This document shows, one piece after another, positions 23,229-33,034 of a DNA stretch of 64,000 nt. Both the position numbers and the translations under genes were made by a program. This stretch comes from Agapetus fuscipes (lineage: Eukaryota > Arthropoda > Insecta > Trichoptera > Glossosomatidae). Numbering within the stretch: position 1 is the first letter of the stretch; each line of letters starts with the position of its first letter. The DNA is taken from assembly GCA_951799405.1 (NCBI GenBank), contig OX637342.1, forward strand, positions 682,001 through 746,000. The letters run 5' to 3'. The notes under the pieces are model-generated. The model saw only the letters and a list, made by a program, of their open reading frames with translations. It did no database searches and was not told the origin of the DNA.

Positions 23229-23283
23229 TGTGTTTTTAAATAATATCTGTAGATTCTAATTAAAGAAGAGCGTGTTTTAAAAT

Positions 23284-23385
23284 AATTATGACTGGATGCA
23301 ATGAAAGAAGTACGTAAGGACCAAAAGGAATGCCGGTTATTATATTATCTTTGCAACTTCAATTACAGATTATAGAACGAAGGAA
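23284..23385 (+). pseudogene. RTE-like LINE fragment, continuation, with R1-type 3' end
   Basis: LDAMKEVRKDQKECR corresponds to the last residues of the LINE family at 24.7 kb (LEEMKEVCKDRK). About 10 bp later the sequence is ATCTTTGCAACTTCAATTAC and AGATTATAG, which is the R1 3' terminus. This links R1 to this LINE's 3' end. Confidence 0.6.
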
Positions 23386-23446
23386 GTGATTAAGTTTCAT
23401 TTTTTTACTAAAGCAGTAGAGGTGATTCGCCTTTTCATACAAGAAA

Positions 23447-23740
23447 ATGAATGACTTCCTGGATGATGATGATTTCTTTAGAGCGCCGTTTCGTGATGTA
23501 GTCACTCCAAGGGCGCTTGTGCATGTGATGTCAGAAATTTTCTTGTCTTCAGTGATTTACGGAACTTTTCATAGTCCTTTATCTCTCTCACATGATGAGG
23601 CAGGCGGTTCCAGGCCAGAGGACCAGCAACTGCAAATAAACGCTCCTTACTGTAACTGTAGCTCTGTCAACATTCCGCTAAAGGTGGCCAGTGCCTATGC
23701 AGAGCTGCTTACAAGAAGTCTTTTTGTAAGTACACATTGT
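23447..23740 (-). pseudogene. CR1/L2-like LINE C-terminus
   Basis: Minus-strand translation gives AGPLAWNRLPHHVREIKDY, then FRKSLKTRKFLT and a stop. This is the WN.LP......F...LKT..F end of CR1/L2-group reverse transcriptases. It is followed by GGCGCTCTAAAGAAATC and ATC repeats, the expected 3' tail. Upstream frames are disrupted. The plus-strand ORF here is a shadow. Confidence 0.75.
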
Positions 23741-24002
23741 AACGAGATGAGTTTGTTTGTTTGGTAGAATGGAACATTGTATTTATATTTGAATGGAAAA
23801 AGGAAAACAAAAGAATGCAAAAAGAGGGAAGAAGCTTGCCTGGCGTGAGAGCCACAAGCATGTGTAATTAAGAATAATTAATATTATTGTGCTGTGGTTT
23901 ATTGTGTATACATTGTGAAAGGAATAAAAGTAAACATATTAAAGTGGCTGTTACATTATTAATGTGTCAATCAGCAGGACAGAGGAAAAACCCTCACAAC
24001 AT

Positions 24003-24108
24003 TCAACATTTGTAAGCGCAAACTTCACTTGTTTGTTTGTGGGCTTGAATTTGATATGAGCTTAAAATGTTAATATATATTTGCAACTTAGATTATAGAT
24101 TATTATGA
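24003..24108 (+). repeat. R1 retroposon 3' fragment
   Basis: ACATTTGTAAGCGCAAACTT through TTTGCAACTTAGATTATAGA. The 5' part is missing. Confidence 0.72.
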
Positions 24109-24226
24109 CAATACAATGATTTTTTCTTTAGGATCACTTTCTTTACATTCTGAGATAAGAAAAAAACGTGAAACGCGATAATGTTAGAGTTGTATTAAAT
24201 ATTTTGAAAATCAATTTCCAGCATTC

Positions 24227-24484
24227 TAATCTAATCTAATCTAATCTAAGTTGCAAGGATATGTTACATTGAAGATTCACATTACATGCATTCTCACAAC
24301 CAGACACGTACAAGTTCGCGCTTGCACATGCCTCATGTGAACCTACAACATAAAAATCAAATCTCAAATGTACATACACCCTGCAACTCTTGCCGTCCTT
24401 CCCTGAGACAGGGGTGACATTGGCAAAGTGAGCCATTTTTACAGCATGGGTGGTCAGCCGCATACCAACCTATAAGTCAAGGAA
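24227..24484 (-). repeat. R1 sequence forming the 3' end of a LINE copy
   Basis: Full R1 in reverse complement with four or five GATTA tail units (CTAATCTAATCTAATC at 24227-24246), the hairpin block and head CATACCAACCTATAAGTCAA. It shares one 601-bp insertion with the LINE coding remnant upstream on the same strand. The insertion is bounded by AGCATTC at 24220-24226 and 24828-24834. Confidence 0.85.
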
Positions 24485-24589
24485 CACACACACACGACAA
24501 ATTACATTTTATACATCATTAAATAATAATATTCAAATACAAAATATCCATTTACAAACAAAAACAAATTCCAATTTAATAAACCCTAT

Positions 24590-24827
24590 TCGCCAACATT
24601 ACAGATCAACCGCCATTACTTTCTGTCCTTACATACTTCTTTCATTTCCTCCAGAGTCATAACCTTCTTCATACAAGCTCTTCTTTTATTATGACTCTGG
24701 ATATTCCATTCATTCGCAATTTCGGATATCTGGTCCATCCATACCTTTCTCGGTCTTCCTCTACCACGACATCCATCTATTCTACCAACATATACTTTCT
24801 TCGTCAGTCTTTCCTCATTCATTCTCA
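24590..24827 (-). pseudogene. RTE-like LINE reverse transcriptase C-terminus, 5'-truncated
   Basis: The frame contains CLRMNEERLTKKVYVGRIDG, CRGRGRPRKVWMDQISEIAN and RRACMKKVMTLEEMKEVCKD, then a stop just before WR. This is the closing region of RTE-like endonuclease/reverse transcriptases (W/MDQI and M..EE...V..DR..WR). The first residues of the ORF (SNVCMCTGKM) are read through from the flanking R2 and are not part of the protein. About 100 bp of A-rich 3' UTR separates it from R1. The upstream catalytic domains were never inserted. Confidence 0.78.
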
Positions 24828-24954
24828 AGCATTCATGACACATTTTTCCAGTACACATACAAACATTGCTCATGTGAAATTACCTCTGATGGCCATGAGA
24901 CAAACAAGCACTAAAGCGACGAAATGCAAGCGGAATGCAGGAAATACAAGCAGA

Positions 24955-25012
24955 AAAGTCCAAATTCGCGCTTACAAATGCTGCATGTGTACTTACAAAT
25001 AAAATTCCAAAG
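24955..25012 (-). repeat. R1 fragment
   Basis: ATTCGCGCTTACAAATGCTG and TGTGTACTTACAAAT match the R1 hairpin region only. Confidence 0.5.
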
Positions 25013-26379
25013 TTCGAAGTAGTTAAAAAATTTACGGTGCTATTCACACACAACAAATGTATTACTCATCCTTTGCCTAAGCCCAATATTAATGCAAAAA
25101 AACGATGATCAATGGATTAGCTATGGATTAAATTTTTTGTGCCTAGCACTGCTAGAAGTTTAGAACAATATTAAAATTTCATAAGCTATATGTACTTTAC
25201 ATCTCAGTTGATTCACATATAGACCCATTCTCATCTTGTTGATTAATCAATCTCTATACAATGATTCCCAGTATAAAATATAACGTGCAAACGTTTTCCA
25301 AAAATATGCATGCAAACTAGAACATCACCTCTAGAGAATGTTTTAGTTTTCGTTATTTTTTTGATAAACGCGTCGGATGAGTTGGAAGTTTGGTGCTTGG
25401 AGAAGCAGGTCGCATCTGTTGATGGGAAACGGTTGACCCCAATAAGCAGAATTAGCCGGCTGAGAACTTTCTAGTAAGATCACGATGTGCATTAGTATGT
25501 GATCGCTTTCCACACTCACTACCTGACTAAAGGCATCTCAGCGTGATGTAGTTTTTTATCTTTTATTATAAGTAAATATAACCATGAGCACAAAACTATG
25601 AACAATTTGAATGAAGAGAAATTTACAGAGCAAAAATAAAAATAACAACTTTTCTCCTTGAATTGAGTTTTATATCTCGAGCGCTATCGGAGTGTTAACA
25701 CATCGATATCAAGAGGACAACATGATAAAGAATGCTTATAGATTAAAATTAAAATTACTTAAATTCACATAGGTTTTATTTTTGTTTATACACGAACAGT
25801 TTCAAGAAATCAACCTCTTAAGTTAGCACTTAAAAGTTACCCTCTAAAGATGGACGGATAAAGTACGAGTATGATAGCGCTTATGCCTTGTTAACTCAAA
25901 ATAAGAGAAAATAAAACTGTGTTTAAAAATAATTATGTGTATTTTTTTTTTATAAGAAATTATAAAAAAATTAAAAAAAAACACAGAGTTTTATTTTCAC
26001 AAATTGAGTATTTAATTCCACCTCAAATTTAAATTAAATCAAACTCATGTGAATTAAAACCAAGTAATTTTAATTTTAATCCATTAAAATGAACTTTCAC
26101 AAAGTTTTTGCCGAAAATCTATGTAATATAAGAATGTTTTTCTATACGTTTATTTCTTTAGTAGTTTAGAACAAAAAATGTCCTTTGACTAATATATTTG
26201 CTTTAAGGCTAATCCCGCGACCCGCATGCTGCACAAACTTAGTTCACTTTTGCCAGTGCCACCTCGCTTTTAATAAGGAAATTCGGTTGGAGTTGTAAGT
26301 TTTGTTATTTTTGGATGGATGGACGGTGTCAACGAGTCGAAGAGAATTTTGGATTAAGCCAGGGCTCACCTAGGGCTTT
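25013..26379. other. No recognised feature
   Basis: 1.4 kb of AT-rich DNA with no supported ORF and no repeat matched elsewhere in the window. Confidence 0.5.
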
Positions 26380-26394
26380 GGAGCTCATATTCTT

Positions 26395-26495
26395 TTTCCT
26401 TTCATAGATTCAAAGGATCTGTTTGTGCCGCTACTTCCTCCTGTGATCCAGACTGCCAACTATCACGCCATCTCGTCGGAGGTCTTTTTTTAGGA
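26395..26495 (-). pseudogene. LINE reverse transcriptase C-terminal scrap
   Basis: Minus-strand translation begins KKRPPTRWRDSW. This is the GRPPTRW.DD motif of RTE-like LINE proteins and is followed by frameshifted sequence. Only about 30 residues are recognisable. Confidence 0.5.
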
Positions 26496-26536
26496 CTGTC
26501 GATCTCATGATGATGAATTGGTGATTATTCTTATTC

Positions 26537-26780
26537 ATCTAATCTAATTTAATCTAAGTGGCAAATATAACATGTAACATTAAAGATTCAAATTATGCAT
26601 TTTCACAAACAGACACGTATAAGTTCGTGGACCTACAATATAAAAACTCGAATCTCAAATGAACATACACCCTGAAACTCATGCCGGCCTTCCCTGAAGC
26701 AGCATGGGTGGTCAGCCGCATACCAACCTATAAGTCAAGGAACATACACAACAGATTACATTAAAAAATATATGTATATA
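26537..26780 (-). repeat. R1 retroposon copy with extended head
   Basis: Tail CTAATCTAATTTAATCTAAG. The hairpin block and the GGGGTGAC segment are partly deleted. The head is CATACCAACCTATAAGTCAA. Beyond the usual head it shares GGAACATACACAACAGATTA with the LINE-linked copy at 24.48 kb, which suggests both extend into the same longer element. Confidence 0.78.
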
Positions 26781-27584
26781 TCCACACATACTTTAATTTG
26801 CTTTCCCCGAGTTTGAATTTTAACCTGTGGGATGATTTAATGTTAAAATAACCAAGATGACTGACTGTCTTTGATGGTGTACTGAAGGCAACGTCGTGGT
26901 ACTAAAAGATGAAGTACGAACTCTCTGCAGCATACATCATATCGGAACATGGCACACTAAGGCGGATAGAAATTGCCGCAATCAATCACGATTATTTTTT
27001 GTATGCAAACAACTTTCATCGGTATGAGCTACTGCTAAAAGTGGGGCGTAGTGTAAACACGCTCTTAACGAGTACATCAAAAATAATACGTTACGTTTGA
27101 ATTCATAAATAATCTACGAAACCTATAACAGCGCACCTAGTGAGAGTTTCACATTTCCATACATTTTATACCAGAGTTTAAACGATACGTTTCATACTTG
27201 GCGTAAGGAAGTGGACAATGCTTTGTATACCAAATATGCGAATTGTTTACGATAAAAAGAATCAAAGACGGCTATCTAAGATTTTTTCGGAAATTAAATA
27301 TATGTATGGAAATCAAGAGGAAATGATTTCATGTTGTTCTATACATGTATCACTTGAACGAGAAAATTCCTACATTGCCGCGTTTGGTTCTATAAAAAAT
27401 CAATTCATTCTTTACGCATCTCAATTTATTTAAGTAGGTCTCTTAGATTCAAAAAGAAAACTATTTGAAAGAAGAATATACATACCTATTGTATTTTTTT
27501 TTTCATTATTAAACAGAGAAAGTTGGCTGTATTCTATAATAAACAAATAAGTCAATATTGTGAGGATTTATTTGGTGAAAGGTT
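26781..27584. other. No recognised feature
   Basis: AT-rich DNA. The ORFs at 26909-27100 and 27218-27433 have no recognisable motif. Confidence 0.45.
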
Positions 27585-27745
27585 TTATGTGAATCACACC
27601 TAAGGAGCCATTTGAAAGCTTGGTAGTCGGTAGTTCAGGGCCAATTCTACAACTGGACCTAGTTATTGTATGGCTGGATTGATCTTTTGTAGAACCAGAT
27701 GATGTTTTCAACCCAGCGAAGAGCATATTCGAAAATTGAAGGCCA
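27585..27745 (-). repeat. SINE1 3' part, diverged
   Basis: The 3' end is GTGAATCACACCTAAGGAGC, and the body includes TGTATGGCTGGATTGATC and TTTTCAACCCAGCGAAGAGC. The tRNA-like head is missing. Confidence 0.65.
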
Positions 27746-27819
27746 GTTTAGCGTCCACGTTGAATGGAGCCCGCGACCTAATGTATGTTTTTTATGTTTT
27801 TATTTATTTATAATATATT

Positions 27820-28048
27820 TGGAGAGAGGAATGCAATTTACCAACCTATTCTGCCTAGCCAGGAACCGGTATATATATCATCAATTAATAATTCATTATT
27901 GTATATTTAATGAATTGTTAATTAATGAAATCTGTTCAACCAAGATCAAAGTTACAATCAAATGACCTTACGAGGATCGAACCAGCGTTATTATATTCCA
28001 AGTCTGCTAGAAAGGTCAGCCATTTGACTCCCTCGGCCATTACACGGT
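27820..28048 (-). repeat. SINE4 copy
   Basis: Reverse complement: GAGGAATGCAATTTACCAAC (3' end), TTCAACCAAGATCAAAGTTA (body), B box as GGATCGAACCAGCG, and CCCTCGGCCATTACAC (head). Confidence 0.78.
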
Positions 28049-28400
28049 TTTCATGATATCACTAATTTAATTTATTTCACTGATTTTCCTGATGTTAAGT
28101 TGATTAGTGATAACATTTAACTACCAAATTAATAAAAATTATTTCATTCAAATACAAAGTTTTTCCAAGCCATTGTAAGCACTATAAGATTTTACTAGTT
28201 CTCGAAAGAGAGGCATACTTCTCCTAAAAATGGCGACAACTTTTCGAGATGAAACAACTTACTTTCTGCTATATTCATACAAATACTGGCCTCTGCAACT
28301 AGCGCAACTTTTTAGCGAGCAATCAAAAAGCGAAATAAAATGTTATACTCTTGAAATATTTTCTTGGCAGACGAAGGTTATGTTAACCATCCATTAAAGC
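28049..28400. other. No recognised feature
   Basis: AT-rich spacer with no supported ORF or repeat. Confidence 0.4.
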
Positions 28401-28470
28401 AAGGGTCTACAAACTGCGGGGCGCGGACCAAATTTGGCCCGTTTTGTCATAAATCCAGCTTCACAAGGCT
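28401..28470 (+). repeat. hAT-type element, 5' end only
   Basis: CAAGGGTCTACAAACTGCGG followed by GCGGACCAAATTTGGCCCG resembles the common hAT terminus (CAGGGGT..CCAAACT.CGGCCCGCGG). No matching right end or 8-bp duplication was found. Confidence 0.45.
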
Positions 28471-28526
28471 AACGAATTATAATTATTTTTTAGTGTTGAT
28501 CTGTTAACACAGTGAAAGTCCATTTT

Positions 28527-28860
28527 TATAAATATTTAAAAATATAAATGGTAAAACATTGTTTTAATTCACTTTATTATTTTTGTTTATGCTCGAATAT
28601 TTTCGCCTAATGAGGCATCTTCAAGAGCAGAATGGTTACAAATATATTTTTATAAAATAATTTTCAAAACAATTTTCCAAACATTTTTTTTTCTTTCCAA
28701 AACAAAAGCAAAATTCATAGATAAAACTTTTTTTTTAAACACAAATGTAATATTGAAAAATGCATTATTGTTAGGGATAATGAAATTAAAAAAAGCATAA
28801 ACAAAAAGAATAAAGTGAATTAAAACAATGTTTTACCATTTATATTTATAAATATTTATA
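28527..28860. repeat. Fold-back element with about 65-bp inverted repeats
   Basis: The arms 28527-28593 and 28794-28860 are near-perfect reverse complements (for example AAAACATTGTTTTAATTCAC against GTGAATTAAAACAATGTTTT), separated by 200 bp of AT-rich DNA. Similar sequence beginning CTAACGAATTAT lies on both sides (28469 and 28861). Confidence 0.75.
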
Positions 28861-29016
28861 CTAACGAATTATTATTTTTATTGTGATAAGTTGCTAGTCT
28901 CGAAGATTAATTCTTTACTTGAAGTGAAGCTAATTTTCTATATTAAGCGCATTTCAATACCCTTTTCGACAAAGATTGCAATTTCACGGTCATTGTTGAG
29001 ATTGAGTGCGCCTAGA

Positions 29017-29515
29017 TGACCGGTCCGTAGCTCAGTGGTAACGCTGCGGACTCTGAATGGAAAGGTTGTGGGTTCGATTCTCGGCGGAGCACAAAAAAAA
29101 AAAATACCATTTATATTTTCAAATTTGCTCTTCGCCGGGTTGAAAAATTCATAAAACCTTTACCAATGACCGGTCCCCAAAGGTCCATCCAGCCTTACAG
29201 CAACTGGGTCTTGTTTGAGAATTGGCGCTTTGTAGCGACGACGATCAAGCTCGTAAAAAGGTCGATAGCTCAATTGGTAGAATGCTTGCATTCCATGCCG
29301 AGAGCAAGGGTTCGATCTCAAAGGTTTACTCAGCCTTCACAAGAAATGAGAACCAGCTCCCCCAGGAGCTGGGAAACCCCCACTTCAACTGAAAGGGGTT
29401 GGTGTGAGGCCGGCCCCCTTACCTGTAAAAATAAATAGGTCCCGAAGCGCCACATGCGACCCCTTCGGGGATAACGCAGGCAAGAAGTTACACTATATGT
29501 GTAGCTTAGTTGCGT
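29017..29515 (+). repeat. Dimeric SINE1-SINE2, full length
   Basis: The first unit has A box TAGCTCAGTGGTAACGC and B box GGTTCGATTCTC, an A-rich linker, then CATTTATATTTTCAAATTTG and GTCCATCCAGCCTTACAGCA. The second unit starts at about 29261 with A box TAGCTCAATTGGTAGAATGC and B box GGTTCGATC, and ends with GAAGTTACACTATATGTG and GTTGCG. Both heads are tRNA-derived. The junction is shared with 22731-23228. Confidence 0.86.
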
Positions 29516-29516
29516 T

Positions 29517-29755
29517 TTAGATAGCTCAGTTGGTAGAATGCTTGTGTTTTATGCCAGAGGGCTAGCGTTCGGTCCCAACAAAGAGTGTCAGAAATTATAT
29601 TTCACATTTCCGTGTTTATTTCAAACTGAAAATTGAAATACCCGCAAGGTATATAAAAACCAGTTTTCTTCGAACTTGAGAATCGTCCACTTTAAGTACA
29701 GTGGTAAGCATAAAGCCACTCCCCATATCTGTGAAAATAAATAAGTTACACTCAA
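29517..29755 (+). repeat. SINE3 (tRNA-derived)
   Basis: Head AGATAGCTCAGTTGGTAGAA with B-box-like GCGTTCGGTCCC, then GAGTGTCAGAAATTATATTT. The end resembles SINE2 (TGTGAAAATAAATAAGTTAC). It abuts the SINE2 end at 29515. Related copies are at 38026 and 58168. Confidence 0.72.
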
Positions 29756-30120
29756 TAATAATAATAATAAACACAGAATTTATATAGCGCCTTTTATGAC
29801 AATGTGTCACTACAAAGGCGCTTGTCCATATGATTGGACGAAGAGGTGAGTCTTGAGACTTCTTTTAAATTAGGTCTCCAATTCCAGTTCCCTCAGTGTG
29901 TCAGGAAAAGCATTCCAGGTCATTGGAGCGGCTGCCTTGAATGCCCTGTCTCGAAAAACAGTGTGGGGTCTTCTTGCTGGGACTTCCAGGCAGCTGCTTC
30001 TTGATGCAGCTGACCTCAGTGTTTGTCTACGCAAGGTTATAGTTGTTGGAGACACCAGCTCCATCAGGTACCCCGAAGCACTCCCACGTAGTGCTTTAAA
30101 AGGTCTACATATATTTTGTA
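29756..30120 (-). pseudogene. CR1/L2-like LINE C-terminus
   Basis: Minus-strand translation includes LEVPARRPHTVFRDRAFKAA, APMTWNAFPDTLRELELE, a stop, then FKRSLKTHLF. This is the FGDRAF..AAP..WN.LP...F...LKTHLF signature. The 3' end is GGCGCTATATAAATTCTG with an ATT repeat tail, here at 29757-29785. The single stop and truncated 5' end make it non-functional. Confidence 0.82.
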
Positions 30121-30124
30121 TACA

Positions 30125-30352
30125 AGCAAATCACCCCCCATGCTGTAAAAAAATGATTCACTTTTGCCATAGACATCCAGGTTTAAGGGAAAGACGACAG
30201 AAGTTGCAAAGTTTGTGTTCATTTGAGGCTTGGTTTATTTTGTTTGTACACATGTAGTATGTGTTAGCGCTAATTTACATATGCCTTCTTGTAGGTATGC
30301 ATTTAAAAGAGACTTAAATGCCAATGTATCTTTGCAACTTAGATTATAGATA
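30125..30352 (+). repeat. R1 retroposon copy, diverged
   Basis: From AATCACCCCCCATGCTGTAA to ATCTTTGCAACTTAGATTAT. The first 25 bp of the head are missing or replaced. Confidence 0.78.
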
Positions 30353-30932
30353 AGTTGTGTTTGCGTTTTGTGACTGCGTTTCTAAGTACAATTTACTCAA
30401 ATAATGAATCAATATAGCCTTCTGTTTGAAAAGCTTCAAGACTCCTGCTTTTAAGTCTCCTATCAGAAGACTTCTGAAAATGCTGTTCAATTTTTCATTA
30501 CAAATTTCTCGTTTTATTTCAAAACTCACTCAGAAATGATTAGCTCTAGTTCACATCAGGCATACTCGTACACTCACGTTATATCTTATTCATTTGAAAA
30601 TAAAATTGAGTTTTAGACTAAATGAAAAAAATATTGAAGTTGACATAAAATATTGTAAAACTGTAAAAGCATATATTTTACGATCTGGCCTCGGTTTCAT
30701 AATTTCTCATGTTTCAACTTTTACCACACTTTTATTTTCGTGTAGGTTACAGCTATGAAGGATAAAAACATTACAGAAAGTTGTTGGAAAAAGCGCAATC
30801 ATTATTTGTTCCACATTTATTATAAACATTAATTTAATGAAAAATAAAGTTGATGAGTTCATAATAAATCATCTTTTTCAATGCACACTAACACTTCGTC
30901 AGAATCTTAGACCTGTCTCTATGGGTGACTAG
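30353..30932. other. No recognised feature
   Basis: AT-rich DNA. The minus-strand 61-codon ORF has no motif. Confidence 0.45.
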
Positions 30933-31045
30933 TCATCTCCTTAGTGGTTGTTTAGCTTATCTACTATTTGATTCAAATATGTTATTTTAATGGGATTGTC
31001 TTTAGAATCACATTCACTAATCACATAAAACACGTTTATGTGAAA
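30933..31045 (+). repeat. R2 MITE left fragment
   Basis: CATCTCCTTAGTGGTTGTTT, ACTATTTGATTCAAATATG and GAATCACATTC match the R2 left third. The right end is missing. Confidence 0.65.
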
Positions 31046-31889
31046 ATTGAAAAAGCAGCACAAAACAGAGAGTCATAGAAAATTGTAGTGGTGGAGCCTT
31101 GAGACTTTCAGATTGTTTTTACAAAAAGTTCCGCTCATTTTAGTACGTATTTTTGTTAGAAAATGCAATTTGATTTTTTAAAACACTGTTTTTTTTTCAC
31201 TGCTTTTCTATCATAAAACACCAAAACGTTTATGGCCATTTGACCGATAAAAAGTACAAGATGAGAAGTGATTTAGCGCAAGAGCTGTTTGAAATAGTTT
31301 TGAAGATATATTTCTTCAATATCATTTCTAATGCGTTGGTATATTGGTTTGCAGAACAATAATATAATTTTGCTGAGCCAATCACGATGATAGCTCTGTT
31401 TGCAGTTCACTATACACGCAAGTATACTCCGTTCCACCTCGTGAAATTCCTCTTGCATAAAGTAAGCTCAAGCATCAACAGAATCAATGACCAATACCAC
31501 AAGTATAAAAGTTTCCGTTATACTTACCCACAGCGTTTATCATTAATGTATTCAAACTGAAACACCCACTATACGCGCTGTTTTAGTTTCCTTATATGTT
31601 TAGGTTAACACTACGGTTCAGTTTAAACGTAAACTTGTGCCGTGCATTTGTGGTCGGGACGCAGCGCACTTGGGGAAAATGGTTTTTCAATATATCGGTT
31701 AGAGTTCGGGTTATTAGACGCAATGTAAGCATTTTTAAAGAATTCACATGAAATGATATGGGAGTTTGGGAAATGTTGGGATACTCGCCACTCCACACAT
31801 ACCATTTGAGAATTTGGAACAAAATGAAATATTTTTGTAGAAACAATGTAGGATGAAATTTCTGAATGTAATGAATAAAGTTTTTTTTT
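31046..31889. other. No recognised feature
   Basis: AT-rich DNA with no supported ORF or repeat. Confidence 0.45.
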
Positions 31890-32092
31890 ATCTTATCTAA
31901 TGTAAGTTGCAAAGTTATGCAGTTACATTGAGGGCTCACATTATATGCATTTTTACAAGCAGACACGTATAAGTTCACGCTGAAACATGCCGCATGTGGA
32001 CTAACGACATAAAAACCCAAATCTCAAATGAACATACACCCTGCAACTCTTGCCGACCTTCCCTGAAAAAGGAATGACATTGGCAAAGTCAA
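31890..32092 (-). repeat. R1 retroposon copy
   Basis: Tail CTTATCTAATGTAAGTTGCA, hairpin block with CATGCCGCATGTGG, CTGCAACTCTTGCCGACCTT and AAGGAATGACATTGGCAAAG. The head is lost. Confidence 0.82.
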
Positions 32093-32137
32093 TAACCACC
32101 TATCCAATAACTATATTTTGCGACAATTACAAAGATC

Positions 32138-32640
32138 GACCGGTCCGTAGCTCATTGGTAACACTGCGGACTCTGAATGAGAAGGTTGTGGGTTCGGATC
32201 CCTGCGCACAAACAATATACCTACCGATGATGTTGATGATGATGATGTCTCCATCCTTCCGGGCTTGTAGGCCATGTTCAATATTGTAGGCTGCTTATTC
32301 TTTTTTCTCTTTTTGCAACATCCCGGAAGGATGGAGACATCATCATCATCAACATCATCTGAAGCCGGCCATGAAAGCCTTAAAACACTTAATATACCTA
32401 CCATTTATATTTTCAAATTTTCTCTTCGCTGGGTTGAAAAATTCATAAACCTTTACCAATGACCGGTCACCAAAGGTCCATCCAGCCTTACAGCAACTGG
32501 GTCTTGCTTGAGTATTGGCACTTTGTAGCGACAACCAAGCTTGTACACCTCCGTGGCACTACAACAAGTGTCATAGACCCCTAGAGGTCTCTAGAATCTA
32601 GGGAGTCTCCCACGCAGGATTTCTTAAAAAAAAAAACGAT
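32138..32640 (+). repeat. SINE1 (long variant) with an internal insertion
   Basis: The head at 32138-32210 (GTAGCTCATTGGTAACACTG; B box GGTTCGGATCCC) continues at 32403 with the ATTTATATTTTCAAATTTTC body. It extends through GTCCATCCAGCCTTACAGCA and GTCATAGACCCCTAGAGGTC to an A-tail near 32630. A 165-bp unit with its own target duplication lies between. Confidence 0.82.
32226..32390. mobile_element. 165-bp insertion with perfect 38-bp inverted repeats
   Basis: 32226-32263 and 32322-32359 are perfect reverse complements, rich in GATGAT/ATCATC and including TCTCCATCCTTCCGGG. The unit is flanked by a perfect 12-bp direct repeat AATATACCTACC (32214-32225 and 32391-32402) inside SINE1. This looks like a retroposed piece whose 5' part was duplicated in inverse orientation. 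The source element is unknown. Confidence 0.72.
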
Positions 32641-32766
32641 CTCCTAAATTTCTAGTTGACAAATGTATCGTATCGCTGTAAAAACTATGTGATAAACAAT
32701 TCATGTGTCGCTCAGAGTTACAAAAATGATGTATACTCCCAAACAGCAGCAACTATGGTTTGATAA

Positions 32767-33021
32767 GTGTTTTAGGTTTACACAGCATGCTGATGACGCT
32801 GGAGAGAATTATTCCGGGATCTGTTGTCGTGGCCTATGAGAGCCGGATATTCCGGACGTTTTACACATGTTTACAATGGGCTTCTTCAGCGTGAACCATT
32901 GTTTCATCATTGCACTTTCACGCTAAATAAGCCCATCGCAGACATGGGTGAAATGTCTGAAAGCTTCAGCTCCCATAGACTACGGCGACAGGTCACGGAA
33001 AATTTCTCTCCAGCATCATAA
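32767..33021. mobile_element. Fold-back MITE (255 bp)
   Basis: Two arms of about 120 bp are imperfect reverse complements. The outer part is ATGACGCTGGAGAGAATTAT against ATGATGCTGGAGAGAAATTT, and the centre is AGCGTGAA...TTCACGCT. A 13-bp direct repeat TATGGTTTGATAA flanks it (32754-32766 and 33022-33034). It has no coding capacity. Confidence 0.7.
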
Positions 33022-33034
33022 TATGGTTTGATAA

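Larger units (their letters stand above)
24109..24935 (+). repeat. R2 MITE interrupted by a LINE/R1 insertion
   Basis: The left part at 24109-24226 (TCTGAGATAAGAAAAAAACG, ATAATGTTAGAG, AATCAATTTCCAGCATTC) resumes after 24834 with CCAGTACACATACAAACATT and the right inverted repeat AGACAAACAAGCACTAAAGC. The extreme left inverted repeat is lost. Confidence 0.75.

Noticed and set aside
24227..24246. Telomere-like short repeat
   Set aside because: The unit is CTAAT/ATTAG rather than the insect CCTAA/TTAGG, and it occurs only as the R1 tail.
24236..24463. Recurrent small ORFs with ACASANLYVS-like peptides
   Set aside because: These come from the R1 repeat read on the minus strand, recur wherever R1 occurs, and have no consistent start or stop.
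29030..29095. tRNA gene
   Set aside because: A and B boxes are present, but the sequence continues into a repeated SINE body and the cloverleaf is not intact; same for the heads at 29.27, 29.52, 37.15, 42.8 and 60.67 kb.
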